A stretch of DNA of 64,000 nucleotides. Source: Clostridiales bacterium UBA3678 (GTDB lineage: Bacteria > Bacillota > Clostridia > TANB77 > CAG-508). Shown one piece after another: positions 46,420 through 54,533 of this stretch; positions within the stretch are counted from its first letter, which is position 1, and each line of letters opens with the position of its first letter. The notes below the pieces were generated by a model. That model had not been told where the DNA came from and did not search any database. It saw only the letters and a program-made list of their open reading frames with translations. The stretch spans positions 41,324 through 105,323 of the forward strand of contig DFJF01000006.1 in NCBI GenBank assembly GCA_002372935.1, read 5' to 3'. Position numbers and translations under genes: made by a program.

Positions 46420-48063
46420 ATGAAAATTACATTTTTGGGAGCTGCTAAAACAGTTACAGGATCAAATTTTTTAGTAGAAGCGGCTGGAAAAAAATTTTTA
46501 GTGGATTGTGGTATGTATCAAGGAAGTGCAGAAGAAGAGTTTGAAAATGAAGCACCTTTTGCATTTGATGTTCAAGATATTGATTTCATGTTACTTACTC
46601 ATGCACATATAGATCATTCTGGAAGAATTCCGAAACTATATAATGAAGGATATAGACATCCAATATATGCACATAAAGCAACTTGTGATTTATGCAGTTT
46701 AATGTTACCAGATAGTGGACATATTCAAGAAATGGAAATTGATTGGAAAAATAGAAAGAGAATTAGAAAGGGTGAAAAAGCACTTCCACCTCTTTATACT
46801 GCAGAAGAAGCAGCTCGTTCTTTGGAATTGTTTATTCCTGTTCAATATAATGAGATAGTTGAAGTATCGCCAGAAATACATGTTAGATTTAATGATGCAG
46901 GACACATGCTAGGGTCAAGTATTATCGAATTATGGGTAAACGAAGGGGATAAAGTAATAAAAACAGTATTTACAGGAGATATAGGAAATAATGATCTTCC
47001 ACTTTTAAGTGAACCGACTATGATAGAATCTGCGGATTATTTGGTTATGGAATCTACTTATGCAAACAGGTTACATATGAGGAATGACGATAAAGCAGAG
47101 ATATTTTTACAAATTGTTTCAGAAACTATAGAAGGTGGAGGAAATGTTGTAATACCATCTTTTGCAGTAGGAAGAACACAAGAGATTTTATATGAATTAG
47201 ATAAAATTAAAGAAACAAAAGATGATCCTGATTTTGTCAAAAAATATAGGACTTTAATGAAAACACCTGTATATGTAGACAGTCCACTTGCTATTTCTGC
47301 TACAGAGGTTTTTAGAGATAATATGGAATTATTTGATGATAAAACAAAAAAAAGAATATCACAAGGAGATAATCCATTAGAGTTTCCTGGTCTTCAATTT
47401 ACAATGACAGCAGAAGAGTCAAAAGCTTTAAATGAAATTGATATGCCATCAATTATTATTTCTGCAAGTGGTATGTGTGATGTAGGAAGAATTAAACATC
47501 ATTTAAAGCATAATTTATGGAATCCTAAAAATACAATCTTATTTGTAGGATATCAAGCACCTGGCACATTAGGATATAATATAGTAAATGGAGCAAAAAA
47601 GGTTAAGATTTTTGGTGAAGAAATAGCAGTAGAAGCTAGAATAGAGTATATAGAGGGATATTCAGGACATGCAGATCAAGAGGGATTAATAAATTTCGTG
47701 TATTCTTTTAGAGATCAGAAACCAAGTCATATTTTCTTGGTTCATGGTGAAGAAGATGCTCAAGAAGTTTTAGCTCAAAAAATAGAAGATGAAACTGAAA
47801 TCCCAGTTACTATACCAAATTTTGGGGAGAAATATGAATTAGAAGATGTTCCAAAAATGGTTGGAAAGGTTGCAGTTAAACCTACTTCAACTAGAAGAGA
47901 AATAATGAATATTCTAAACAAATTACAAAGTGAGATGGCTGATATGAGAGAAGCTGTAAATGATGACTTAGAAAATAAAAACTTAAAAGATGAAGATATG
48001 TTTAGAATTAAAGAAAAAGTCAAAGATTTAGAAAAACAAATTATAAGAATTATTGAGGGGTAA
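46420..48063 (+). CDS. Beta-CASP metallo-beta-lactamase RNA nuclease
   Basis: 547 aa. Metal-binding motif II is LTHAHIDHSGRIP (residues ~59-71). The other metallo-beta-lactamase motifs appear in DAGHMLGSSIIELW and FTGDIGNNDLP. The beta-CASP part has VYVDSPLAISATEVFRD and IISASGMCDVGRIKHHLKHN, and the C-terminal His is in YIEGYSGHADQEGL. This is the TTHA0252/CPSF-like branch of RNA exo- or endonucleases rather than RNase J, judging from length and GSNFLVEA. A short helical C-terminal extension follows. Confidence 0.9.
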   Translation: MKITFLGAAKTVTGSNFLVEAAGKKFLVDCGMYQGSAEEEFENEAPFAFDVQDIDFMLLTHAHIDHSGRIPKLYNEGYRHPIYAHKATCDLCSLMLPDSGHIQEMEIDWKNRKRIRKGEKALPPLYTAEEAARSLELFIPVQYNEIVEVSPEIHVRFNDAGHMLGSSIIELWVNEGDKVIKTVFTGDIGNNDLPLLSEPTMIESADYLVMESTYANRLHMRNDDKAEIFLQIVSETIEGGGNVVIPSFAVGRTQEILYELDKIKETKDDPDFVKKYRTLMKTPVYVDSPLAISATEVFRDNMELFDDKTKKRISQGDNPLEFPGLQFTMTAEESKALNEIDMPSIIISASGMCDVGRIKHHLKHNLWNPKNTILFVGYQAPGTLGYNIVNGAKKVKIFGEEIAVEARIEYIEGYSGHADQEGLINFVYSFRDQKPSHIFLVHGEEDAQEVLAQKIEDETEIPVTIPNFGEKYELEDVPKMVGKVAVKPTSTRREIMNILNKLQSEMADMREAVNDDLENKNLKDEDMFRIKEKVKDLEKQIIRIIEG

Positions 48064-48145
48064 CTAGATAACAATTTTATTTCTATAAGTCAAAAGTATT
48101 AATTTTGTTATTTAACAGCGAAATTGTCTAAAAGGAGGGAATGAC

Positions 48146-48943
48146 TTGGATAAAAGACCAATTGGAATGTTTGATTCTGGAGTTGGAGGACTTACAGTTT
48201 TAAAAGAGTTTAGAAAAAAACTTCCAAATGAAAAAATTATTTATTTAGGAGATACAAAAAGATTTCCTTATGGATCTAAATCAAAAGAAGCAATTTTAGA
48301 AATATCAAAAAAATGTGTGGATTTTTTGATATCAAAAAATGTAAAAATGATAATTATAGCATGCGGAACTGCAACAAGTCAGGCTTTAGATAGCTTGATA
48401 AATTCTTATGATATACCAATTTTGGGAATTATAAATCCTACAGTGGAATATATAAGTAATTTGAATTTGGAAAAGCCTAGAGTAGGTGTAATAGCAACTT
48501 CTGGTACAATAAAGAGTGGAGCATGGGAGAAAAAAATATTAGAAAAAATACCTGAAGCAAAAGTTATAAATGAAAAAGCACCATTACTTGCTACAATGGC
48601 AGAAACTGGATGGACCAGTAATAAGGTTGCAGAATATACAATTAAAGAATATATGAAATGTTTTAAAGATATTGATATTCTAATTTTAGGTTGCACACAT
48701 TATCCAATGTTTGAGAATTTGATTCATAAAAATCTTGAAAAAAATGTGAAAGTTCTAAATACAGGAACAATCTTGGCACAATATACGAAAAAAATAATAG
48801 AAACAAAAAAAATGGAAAATATAGAAACTTCTGGTCAATTTGAAATATACCTTACAGATATTGAAGCAGATACTGATTTTTTAAATATTGCAGAACAATT
48901 TCTTGGAGAAAAAAACATTAATATAAAAGAAGCGAATTTCTAG
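48146..48943 (+). CDS. murI: Glutamate racemase MurI
   Basis: 265 aa, start TTG at 48146 after AAAGGAGGG (an out-of-frame ATG sits between). MurI makes D-glutamate for peptidoglycan. Motifs: PIGMFDSGVGGLTVLKEF, YLGDTKRFPYG, first catalytic Cys in IIACGTATSQAL (C75-region), second in ILGCTHYPMFENL (about C185), and the terminal IYLTDIEADTDFLNIAEQFL. Both catalytic cysteines are present, so it should be active. Confidence 0.94.
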   Translation: MDKRPIGMFDSGVGGLTVLKEFRKKLPNEKIIYLGDTKRFPYGSKSKEAILEISKKCVDFLISKNVKMIIIACGTATSQALDSLINSYDIPILGIINPTVEYISNLNLEKPRVGVIATSGTIKSGAWEKKILEKIPEAKVINEKAPLLATMAETGWTSNKVAEYTIKEYMKCFKDIDILILGCTHYPMFENLIHKNLEKNVKVLNTGTILAQYTKKIIETKKMENIETSGQFEIYLTDIEADTDFLNIAEQFLGEKNINIKEANF

Positions 48944-48971
48944 AGAGATTACTAAAAAGTAATCTCTTTTG
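48942..48971 (+). terminator. Terminator of murI
   Basis: AGAGATTACT / AGTAATCTCT, four-base loop, then TTTT. Confidence 0.8.
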
Positions 48972-49033
48972 TCACATTTAGTAGATTATTGTAATAAAAT
49001 ATATTAAATTGAAAAGAAAGGATGGTTTATAAT

Positions 49034-49378
49034 ATGTATACTAGATACAAAAGATCATGTTGCAATAATAATATGCAATGTGTATTAAACACTATGGAAA
49101 CCAGTTGCAATTATATACAGCAAAATAATGATTTCAATATTGGATGTGGCTGTGGATTTGATGATAATAACAATGTTTTCCCATCTGATCCAATGTTTGG
49201 CCAGAGCTATGTTCCAATTCAATATATGAATAATACATTTAATCCTTGTGCTGGATTACACCATGGAACACTTTTTCCAGAACTTGTAAGTTCATATTCT
49301 CCAGGGGATTCAATGGCTCAAATTAATTATATTAGTAATTCAAATACAATAGGAAAGGGGTGTAATGCTAATGGATGA
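49034..49378 (+). CDS. cotJA: Spore coat-associated protein CotJA
   Basis: 114 aa from ATG at 49034 (GAAAGGATG upstream; ATG at 49022 overlaps that site). The C-terminal half is CotJA: FGQSYVPIQYMNNTFNPCAG, then HHGTLFPELVSSY. The N-terminal ~55 residues are a Cys/Asn-rich extension (CNNNMQCVLN, IGCGCGFDDNNN) not usual in CotJA, perhaps for cross-linking in the coat. First gene of cotJABC, expressed in the mother cell in other spore formers. Confidence 0.9.
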   Translation: MYTRYKRSCCNNNMQCVLNTMETSCNYIQQNNDFNIGCGCGFDDNNNVFPSDPMFGQSYVPIQYMNNTFNPCAGLHHGTLFPELVSSYSPGDSMAQINYISNSNTIGKGCNANG

Positions 49379-49649
49379 TAATAATTGTATGAATAATAAT
49401 CAATCAAATAGAGAAGAAATGTTGCATAAAATTAAATGTTTGAAATTTGCAATAACAGATTTAGCATTATATCTTGATACACACCCAAATGATGAAAAAG
49501 CATTATGTTTGCATAATAAATATTGCAAAGAATTGAGAACTTTGACAGATCAATATCAAAAAATGTATGGACCTCTATCTATAGAATGTCCATGTAATAA
49601 ATGGAGATGGCTTGAAGAACCATGGCCTTGGGAAGGAGGAGTTTCATAA
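49365..49649 (+). CDS. cotJB: Spore coat protein CotJB
   Basis: 94 aa; overlaps the end of cotJA by 14 bases. The CotJB domain is clear: LHKIKCLKFAITDLALYLDT, HPNDEKALCLHNKY, YGPLSIECPCNKWRWLEEPW. A second ATG six bases downstream is an equally possible start. It ends in a TAATG overlap with cotJC, so the three genes are translationally coupled. Confidence 0.92.
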   Translation: MLMDDNNCMNNNQSNREEMLHKIKCLKFAITDLALYLDTHPNDEKALCLHNKYCKELRTLTDQYQKMYGPLSIECPCNKWRWLEEPWPWEGGVS

Positions 49650-50251
49650 TGTGGACATATAACAAAGTTTTGCAATATCCAATAAATATAAAACAACCAG
49701 ATCCAAAACTTGCGAAAGTAATTATTTCACAATATGGAGGACCAGATGGAGAGCTTGGAGCATCTCTTAGATATTTATCACAAAGATTTGCAATGCCTGA
49801 TCAAAATTCAAAAGCGATTTTAAATGATATAGGAACAGAAGAATTAGCACACTTAGAAATGGTTGGATCAATAGTACGTCAGCTTACAAAAAATGCTAGT
49901 TTAGAAGAACTAGAGGCTGCTGGTTTAGCACCATATTATACAGATCATGGTGTAGATGTATATCCTCAATCTGCTGCAGGAGTTCCATTTGATGCTAATT
50001 GTTTGGCTTGTAAAGGAGATCCTGTTGCAAACTTACAAGAAGACTTGGCAGCAGAGCAAAAAGCTCGTGCAACATATGAGAAATTAATAGACTTGTCTAG
50101 AGATAATCCAGATGTATTAGATCCTTTAAGATTCTTGCGTGAAAGGGAAATTGTACATTTCCAAAGATTTGGAGAGGCACTAAGGGGAGTTCAGGATAAA
50201 ATTGCAACAAAGCATAATATGTATTTAAATAATTGCAAAAAAAATAATTAA
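49649..50251 (+). CDS. cotJC: CotJC, manganese-catalase-type spore coat protein
   Basis: 200 aa from the ATG at 49649, which overlaps the cotJB stop. It has the ferritin-like di-metal fold of manganese catalases: QYGGPDGELGASLRYLSQRF, then GTEELAHLEMVGSIVRQLTK (first E/H pair), LQEDLAAEQKARATYEKLID, and FLREREIVHFQRFGEAL (second E/H pair). It probably removes peroxide at the spore coat. Length is normal. Confidence 0.94.
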   Translation: MWTYNKVLQYPINIKQPDPKLAKVIISQYGGPDGELGASLRYLSQRFAMPDQNSKAILNDIGTEELAHLEMVGSIVRQLTKNASLEELEAAGLAPYYTDHGVDVYPQSAAGVPFDANCLACKGDPVANLQEDLAAEQKARATYEKLIDLSRDNPDVLDPLRFLREREIVHFQRFGEALRGVQDKIATKHNMYLNNCKKNN

Positions 50252-50267
50252 ATTTTGAAAACAAAAA

Positions 50268-50336
50268 TGACACATAATCAAAACTTATGGAACAATGTTA
50301 AACCAAATATTGAAACAAGGTATTGATTATGTGTCA
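50268..50336. repeat. 69-bp element with 14-bp perfect inverted ends
   Basis: TGACACATAATCAA (50268-50281) and its exact complement TTGATTATGTGTCA (50323-50336). No T run, so not a simple terminator; could be a small mobile palindrome or a structured RNA. The remainder of 50252-50601 holds a short ATTACA/TGTAAT hairpin near 50352 and no gene that I can support. Confidence 0.6.
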
Positions 50337-50601
50337 ATCTAAATAATTATATATTACATGGTGGTGTAATAAAGAAACCTATGAAAAATATAATACAAAA
50401 AATTTTAAAAAAATATTCCCATTAAATAAAAAGTATGATAGAATAGTTGTAAATTATATGAAGAAGAAAACATAAAAATGGATGAGACAGTAGAAAAAAT
50501 GGGCTATTAGCAATAAAAAGCAGAAAAAAGATCTGTTCTTGATTGAAAAAAATATAAAAAGGGCCTGTTATCTACTGAAAAAATAAGGAGGATAAAATTT
50601 A

Positions 50602-52920
50602 ATGGATAAGATTAATGATTATAAAAAGGAGAGTTTAAATAAGTTTTTGTTAATTACTGCAATTGTGTTAGTAATAATTGCGGTTGTTATTACGATTTTG
50701 TATATTGTAGTAAAAAATAATGAGGACACAGGTGCAGATTATTCTGATACAATAGTAGGTAAAAACTATTTTACTGCGATATATATTGATTTATCAACTA
50801 AGTCTGTTAAAAGGGATAATATTGATACTACATTGCAAGAAGAGTTTGGCATTGGTGACAATGAAGCCAATTCTTTATTGAATTCTACGGAAGATTTGCA
50901 CAATTTTTTTGCAAATTCCACAATAGATGTAAATGTCGAAAATAATAGTATCCAACTTCAAGATAAATATCAAACAAAAACAATTTTTCTTGAGGCTGAC
51001 GAAGTAAAAGATGACTTTGGTGCTATATCATCTGAAAAACTCATGGATGGAATTTTTATTTTAAAATATGACACAGAAAAAAGGACAAGAGCTGCATATG
51101 AATTTTTTAGAACAGAGACATGGGTAAAGAAAGCTGTATTAGATCAAGTATCAGTTATAGAAACAATTAATGATGAATCACAAACTATATATAAAGATAA
51201 TGAAAAAAATAATAATGTCAATGAAAATTCTTATGGAGTTTCTGCAATGGGATTAGAAAATTATAAAAAAATAGTATCAGATAATGGGAATCCTGCAGAT
51301 GTTGTTGTTGCAACTATTGGCTATGGTGGTAATATTGATAATTCATATTTTGATGGAAGAATTAGTGATGAGTATTATAATTTTATAGAAGATTCAAAAG
51401 ATGTACATGAGACTATTGCACAAGGTAGTAGAACATTAGAAGTCATTAAAGAAGGAACAAGTGATAATGTTAAGATAATGCCATTGGTAGTTATAAATGA
51501 TGAATATTATACAACTACTGCAGCAATTTTAAAGGCTATAGTATATGCTACAGAAAAGGCTGATGTAATCTGCTATGAGTTCGTTCAGAAACAAAATGAA
51601 ATAATAGATTTAGTATTAAAAAATGCATTTAAAGAAGAAGTTCCAGTATGTTGTGTTACAAAAGAAGCAGTTAATGAAAATGATGATATATATCCAGCAA
51701 ATAATGGAACTACAATTGCAGTTTCATCAGTTGACAAGGATTTGAAGACTACAAGTTATTCTGCAAAGGGTGACTATCTAGATTTTGTTGCAAGTAGTAC
51801 AGATGTTAAAGAAATATTCAATTCATCATCTTCAGTATCAATGTGGTCAGGACCAGAATACGCAAATGCACATATAGTAGATATTATTGCAATGATAAAA
51901 ACATATAATAAAGATTTTACTTTAGTAGAGATATATAATATGATTAGAAATTATTGTAAAGACCTAGGAGATCAGGGCAAAGACGATATTTTTGGATATG
52001 GGTTCCCTGACTTTACTGGAATAAAAATATCAGATATAGATAAGCATTCACCAGAAATACAAGAGGTTAATTTTGACAATGATAAATGGGAAAAGAGCAA
52101 AAAAATTCAAATTAAGGCAACAGATAACATAAAAATATATGGATGGAATATTACAAATTCAAATACTGCCCCAACAGAATGGACTAAAATAGATGGAAAT
52201 TCAAATAATATAGATGTATCTGGAGATGTAAATAAAAACGGAACATTTTATGTTTGGGTTTCAGATAGTGCAGGAAATACAGCATATAGAACAATTGAAA
52301 TAAATAAGGTAGATACAACAGGTCCAAAATTACAATATGCAATTGATAGTAGTAAACAGGCTACTGAAAAATATGTTACAATTACAGCATCTGCAAAAGA
52401 CGATGAATCAGGATTACATGATATGCCTTATAGCTGGGATGGTCAAAGTTGGGGAAATAATAATAACACATATAAGGTTACACGAAATGGAACATATAAA
52501 TTATATGTTAGAGATAAATTAGGAAATACAACAGAAAGATCAATAACAATAAAGAATTTCCCAGAAGAAGGTAAAGCAGATATTGACAATGGAACAATAA
52601 TAAAATCAATTTCTGTATCATCAGATTGGAATGGAAATAGGAATAATAGAGTTACAATTACAATCAACGAAGATGTAAGTGTAGAGAAATGGAGAGTTAC
52701 AGAATCAGATGAAGTTCCATCAGATTTTCAAAATAATTCATCTGCAAATAATACAGATAATTCAAAAAGTAATGAAAATACATTACCAAGTAATGATTCA
52801 TTATCTGGATACGCAAATCTTACAATTACAGTATCATTAAATGCAGGAACTAAATATTATTTTTGGGTAAAAGATTCAGATGGAGATATTGTATCTCAAA
52901 GTTTTACAATTAGAAAATAA
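50602..52920 (+). CDS. Membrane-anchored subtilase-like pseudoprotease with Ig-like domains
   Basis: 772 aa. A cytoplasmic start, one helix (about 16-37), then an S8-like layout: VVVATIGYGGN where active enzymes have VVVAVIDTG (Asp replaced by G240), VHETIAQG at the HGTHVAG position (H269 kept), DDIYPANNGTTIAVSSVDKD as in subtilase strands, and SVSMWSGPEYANAHIV at the GTSMAAPHVAG position (S413). The oxyanion Asn region is lost. Two beta-sandwich domains follow (DTTGPKLQYAIDSSKQ). Loss of the Asp argues against normal protease activity. Ribosome site AAGGAGG. Confidence 0.65.
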   Translation: MDKINDYKKESLNKFLLITAIVLVIIAVVITILYIVVKNNEDTGADYSDTIVGKNYFTAIYIDLSTKSVKRDNIDTTLQEEFGIGDNEANSLLNSTEDLHNFFANSTIDVNVENNSIQLQDKYQTKTIFLEADEVKDDFGAISSEKLMDGIFILKYDTEKRTRAAYEFFRTETWVKKAVLDQVSVIETINDESQTIYKDNEKNNNVNENSYGVSAMGLENYKKIVSDNGNPADVVVATIGYGGNIDNSYFDGRISDEYYNFIEDSKDVHETIAQGSRTLEVIKEGTSDNVKIMPLVVINDEYYTTTAAILKAIVYATEKADVICYEFVQKQNEIIDLVLKNAFKEEVPVCCVTKEAVNENDDIYPANNGTTIAVSSVDKDLKTTSYSAKGDYLDFVASSTDVKEIFNSSSSVSMWSGPEYANAHIVDIIAMIKTYNKDFTLVEIYNMIRNYCKDLGDQGKDDIFGYGFPDFTGIKISDIDKHSPEIQEVNFDNDKWEKSKKIQIKATDNIKIYGWNITNSNTAPTEWTKIDGNSNNIDVSGDVNKNGTFYVWVSDSAGNTAYRTIEINKVDTTGPKLQYAIDSSKQATEKYVTITASAKDDESGLHDMPYSWDGQSWGNNNNTYKVTRNGTYKLYVRDKLGNTTERSITIKNFPEEGKADIDNGTIIKSISVSSDWNGNRNNRVTITINEDVSVEKWRVTESDEVPSDFQNNSSANNTDNSKSNENTLPSNDSLSGYANLTITVSLNAGTKYYFWVKDSDGDIVSQSFTIRK

Positions 52921-52971
52921 TAATAATATATTTCAAAGTCTTGTTTCCAATTAGGAAACACAACCTAAGAG

Positions 52972-53001
52972 AGGTCTGGAAGGTTTCCAGACCTTTTTTT
53001 T
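52972..53001 (+). terminator. Terminator before the suf locus
   Basis: GGTCTGGAA / TTTCCAGACC followed by eight T. A second hairpin GTTTCC/GGAAAC lies just upstream (52943-52959). Confidence 0.85.
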
Positions 53002-53090
53002 AGAATTAGAGAAAAATATTGTTTTGGAAATATATGGAAAAAAGATTTAATTCAAATATTTTTAATCTGTATTATTTTTTTATAAAACAA

Positions 53091-53119
53091 TTGACAAATA
53101 AAAATCTATATAGTATAAT
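53091..53119 (+). promoter_or_regulatory. Promoter of the suf operon
   Basis: Consensus TTGACA (53091-53096), 17-base spacer, TATAAT (53114-53119). Confidence 0.8.
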
Positions 53120-53138
53120 GTTAGCCGTGGTTAACATT
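53117..53138. promoter_or_regulatory. Palindromic operator overlapping the suf promoter
   Basis: AATGTTAGCC-GT-GGTTAACATT, 10-base arms with one mismatch. It covers the last half of the -10 and the transcription start, ideal for repression. Its length and symmetry fit a DtxR-family dimer pair; the first gene of the operon is such a protein. Confidence 0.65.
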
Positions 53139-53179
53139 ATGAAATTTAAAATTAATAAATATAAAGGAAAGAAGAAAAA

Positions 53180-53647
53180 ATGATTTCAAAATCACTAGAA
53201 GAATATTTAAAAACAATTTATATAATTGAAAAACAAAACGACAAACCTAGGGTAACAGATATTGCTGAAAAAATGAATTGTACTAAGCCTAGTGTAAACA
53301 AGTCATTAAAGCTATTAAAAGAAAAAGAGCTTGTTATTTATGAACCTTATGGTCAAATAGAATTAACAGAAGAGGGAAAAAAACTTGCAAAAAAAATTTT
53401 AGAAGCAAATGATATTGTATATTTATTTCTAAGAGAAATTTTAGGAGAAGACGAAGAAATAGCAGAGTCTGAAGCTAAGAAGATAAAAATGGAAATGAAT
53501 GATACAACATTAAATAAGCTTGCCAAGTATTTGCATAAGGAATTAGGACTATATAGCTTAGATTGTGGGTATGATATTAATAATGAGCACTGTATAGATT
53601 GTGCAAGAAGAACAGAAAATAAAGCTCTTCAGAAAAAAGGTTTATAG
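53180..53647 (+). CDS. DtxR-fold regulator with Cys-rich tail, probable suf repressor
   Basis: 155 aa. The winged-helix half matches DtxR/MntR: LEEYLKTIYIIEKQNDKPRV, IAEKMNCTKPSVNKSLKLLK, LTEEGKKLAKKIL. The dimerisation half is present, but the metal ligands are not: the usual RH reads ND (77-78) and the Glu-His of the AxxLEH segment reads K103-M104. Instead the tail has C129, C138 and C141 (C-x8-C-x2-C), plus C34 in the recognition helix. It is co-directional with sufCBDS and preceded by a palindrome on its own promoter. I infer iron-sulfur or thiol sensing; a degenerate metal sensor is the alternative. Confidence 0.7.
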   Translation: MISKSLEEYLKTIYIIEKQNDKPRVTDIAEKMNCTKPSVNKSLKLLKEKELVIYEPYGQIELTEEGKKLAKKILEANDIVYLFLREILGEDEEIAESEAKKIKMEMNDTTLNKLAKYLHKELGLYSLDCGYDINNEHCIDCARRTENKALQKKGL

Positions 53648-53690
53648 GTACCTCTAAAAAACCTAAATATATTTACGAGGATAGATAGAA

Positions 53691-54428
53691 ATGAACGAAT
53701 TATTAAAAATTGAAAATTTACACGCAAATGTTGGAGAAAAAGAGATTTTAAAAGGATTAAATTTAGAAATAAAAAAGGGAGAAACACATGTTATAATGGG
53801 ACCAAATGGTTCTGGTAAATCAACACTTGCAAATGTAATATTAAATAATCCAGTATATACAAAAACAGCTGGAAATATTGAATTTGAAGGAGAAAACATA
53901 AATAATTTAAAAACAGATGAAATTGCAAGAAAAGGTATATTTATGTCATTTCAGTCACCAGAAGAAATACCTGGAATTTCAGTTATGAATTTTTTGAAAT
54001 ATGCAAAGAACAAAACAACAGGTCAGCCGGTAAAAGTATTTCAATTTAAAGAAGAAATAGCAAAAAATATGGAAGAATTAAAAATGAATGCAAGTTACAT
54101 AAACAGAAATTTAAATGTAGGGTTTTCAGGAGGAGAGAAAAAGAAAACAGAAATACTTCAAATGCTTACATTACAGCCAAAGCTTGCTATATTAGACGAA
54201 ACAGATTCAGGACTTGATGTAGACGCAATAAGAATTGTATCAAAAGGAATCAAAATGTTTAGCAATGAAAACAATGCAACACTAATAATCACACATGGCA
54301 CAAAAATCCTAAAAGAGCTTGATGTAGACTATGTCCACATTTTAGTTAATGGACAAATTGTTACAACAAAAGGTGGAGAACTTGCAAAAGAGATTGAAGA
54401 AAACGGATATGCACAATATATAAGCTAA
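53691..54428 (+). CDS. sufC: Fe-S assembly ATPase SufC
   Basis: 245 aa. ABC ATPase of the SufBCD scaffold. Walker A GPNGSGKSTL (residues ~38-47), Q-loop SFQSPEEIPGI, signature GFSGGEKKKTEILQM, Walker B LAILDETDSGLDVDA, and the switch His in LIITHGT. All SufC-specific features (GFSGGEKKR-type signature, TDSGLDVDA) are present. It starts 43 bases after the regulator, in the usual sufC-B-D-S order. Confidence 0.96.
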   Translation: MNELLKIENLHANVGEKEILKGLNLEIKKGETHVIMGPNGSGKSTLANVILNNPVYTKTAGNIEFEGENINNLKTDEIARKGIFMSFQSPEEIPGISVMNFLKYAKNKTTGQPVKVFQFKEEIAKNMEELKMNASYINRNLNVGFSGGEKKKTEILQMLTLQPKLAILDETDSGLDVDAIRIVSKGIKMFSNENNATLIITHGTKILKELDVDYVHILVNGQIVTTKGGELAKEIEENGYAQYIS

Positions 54429-54533
54429 GTCCTGTTTAGCCTAGCTGGGAACAGATCTTTTCTGATATTTTTTGTAACTAATGCAGTTAGTCAAGAATAA
54501 AATAGATTTTTTTGATATGCGAAAGGATTTAAA

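Noticed and set aside
54429..54533. Possible riboswitch or attenuator between sufC and sufB
   Set aside because: Only short hairpins without a recognisable aptamer or T run; spacing is ordinary for an operon gap.
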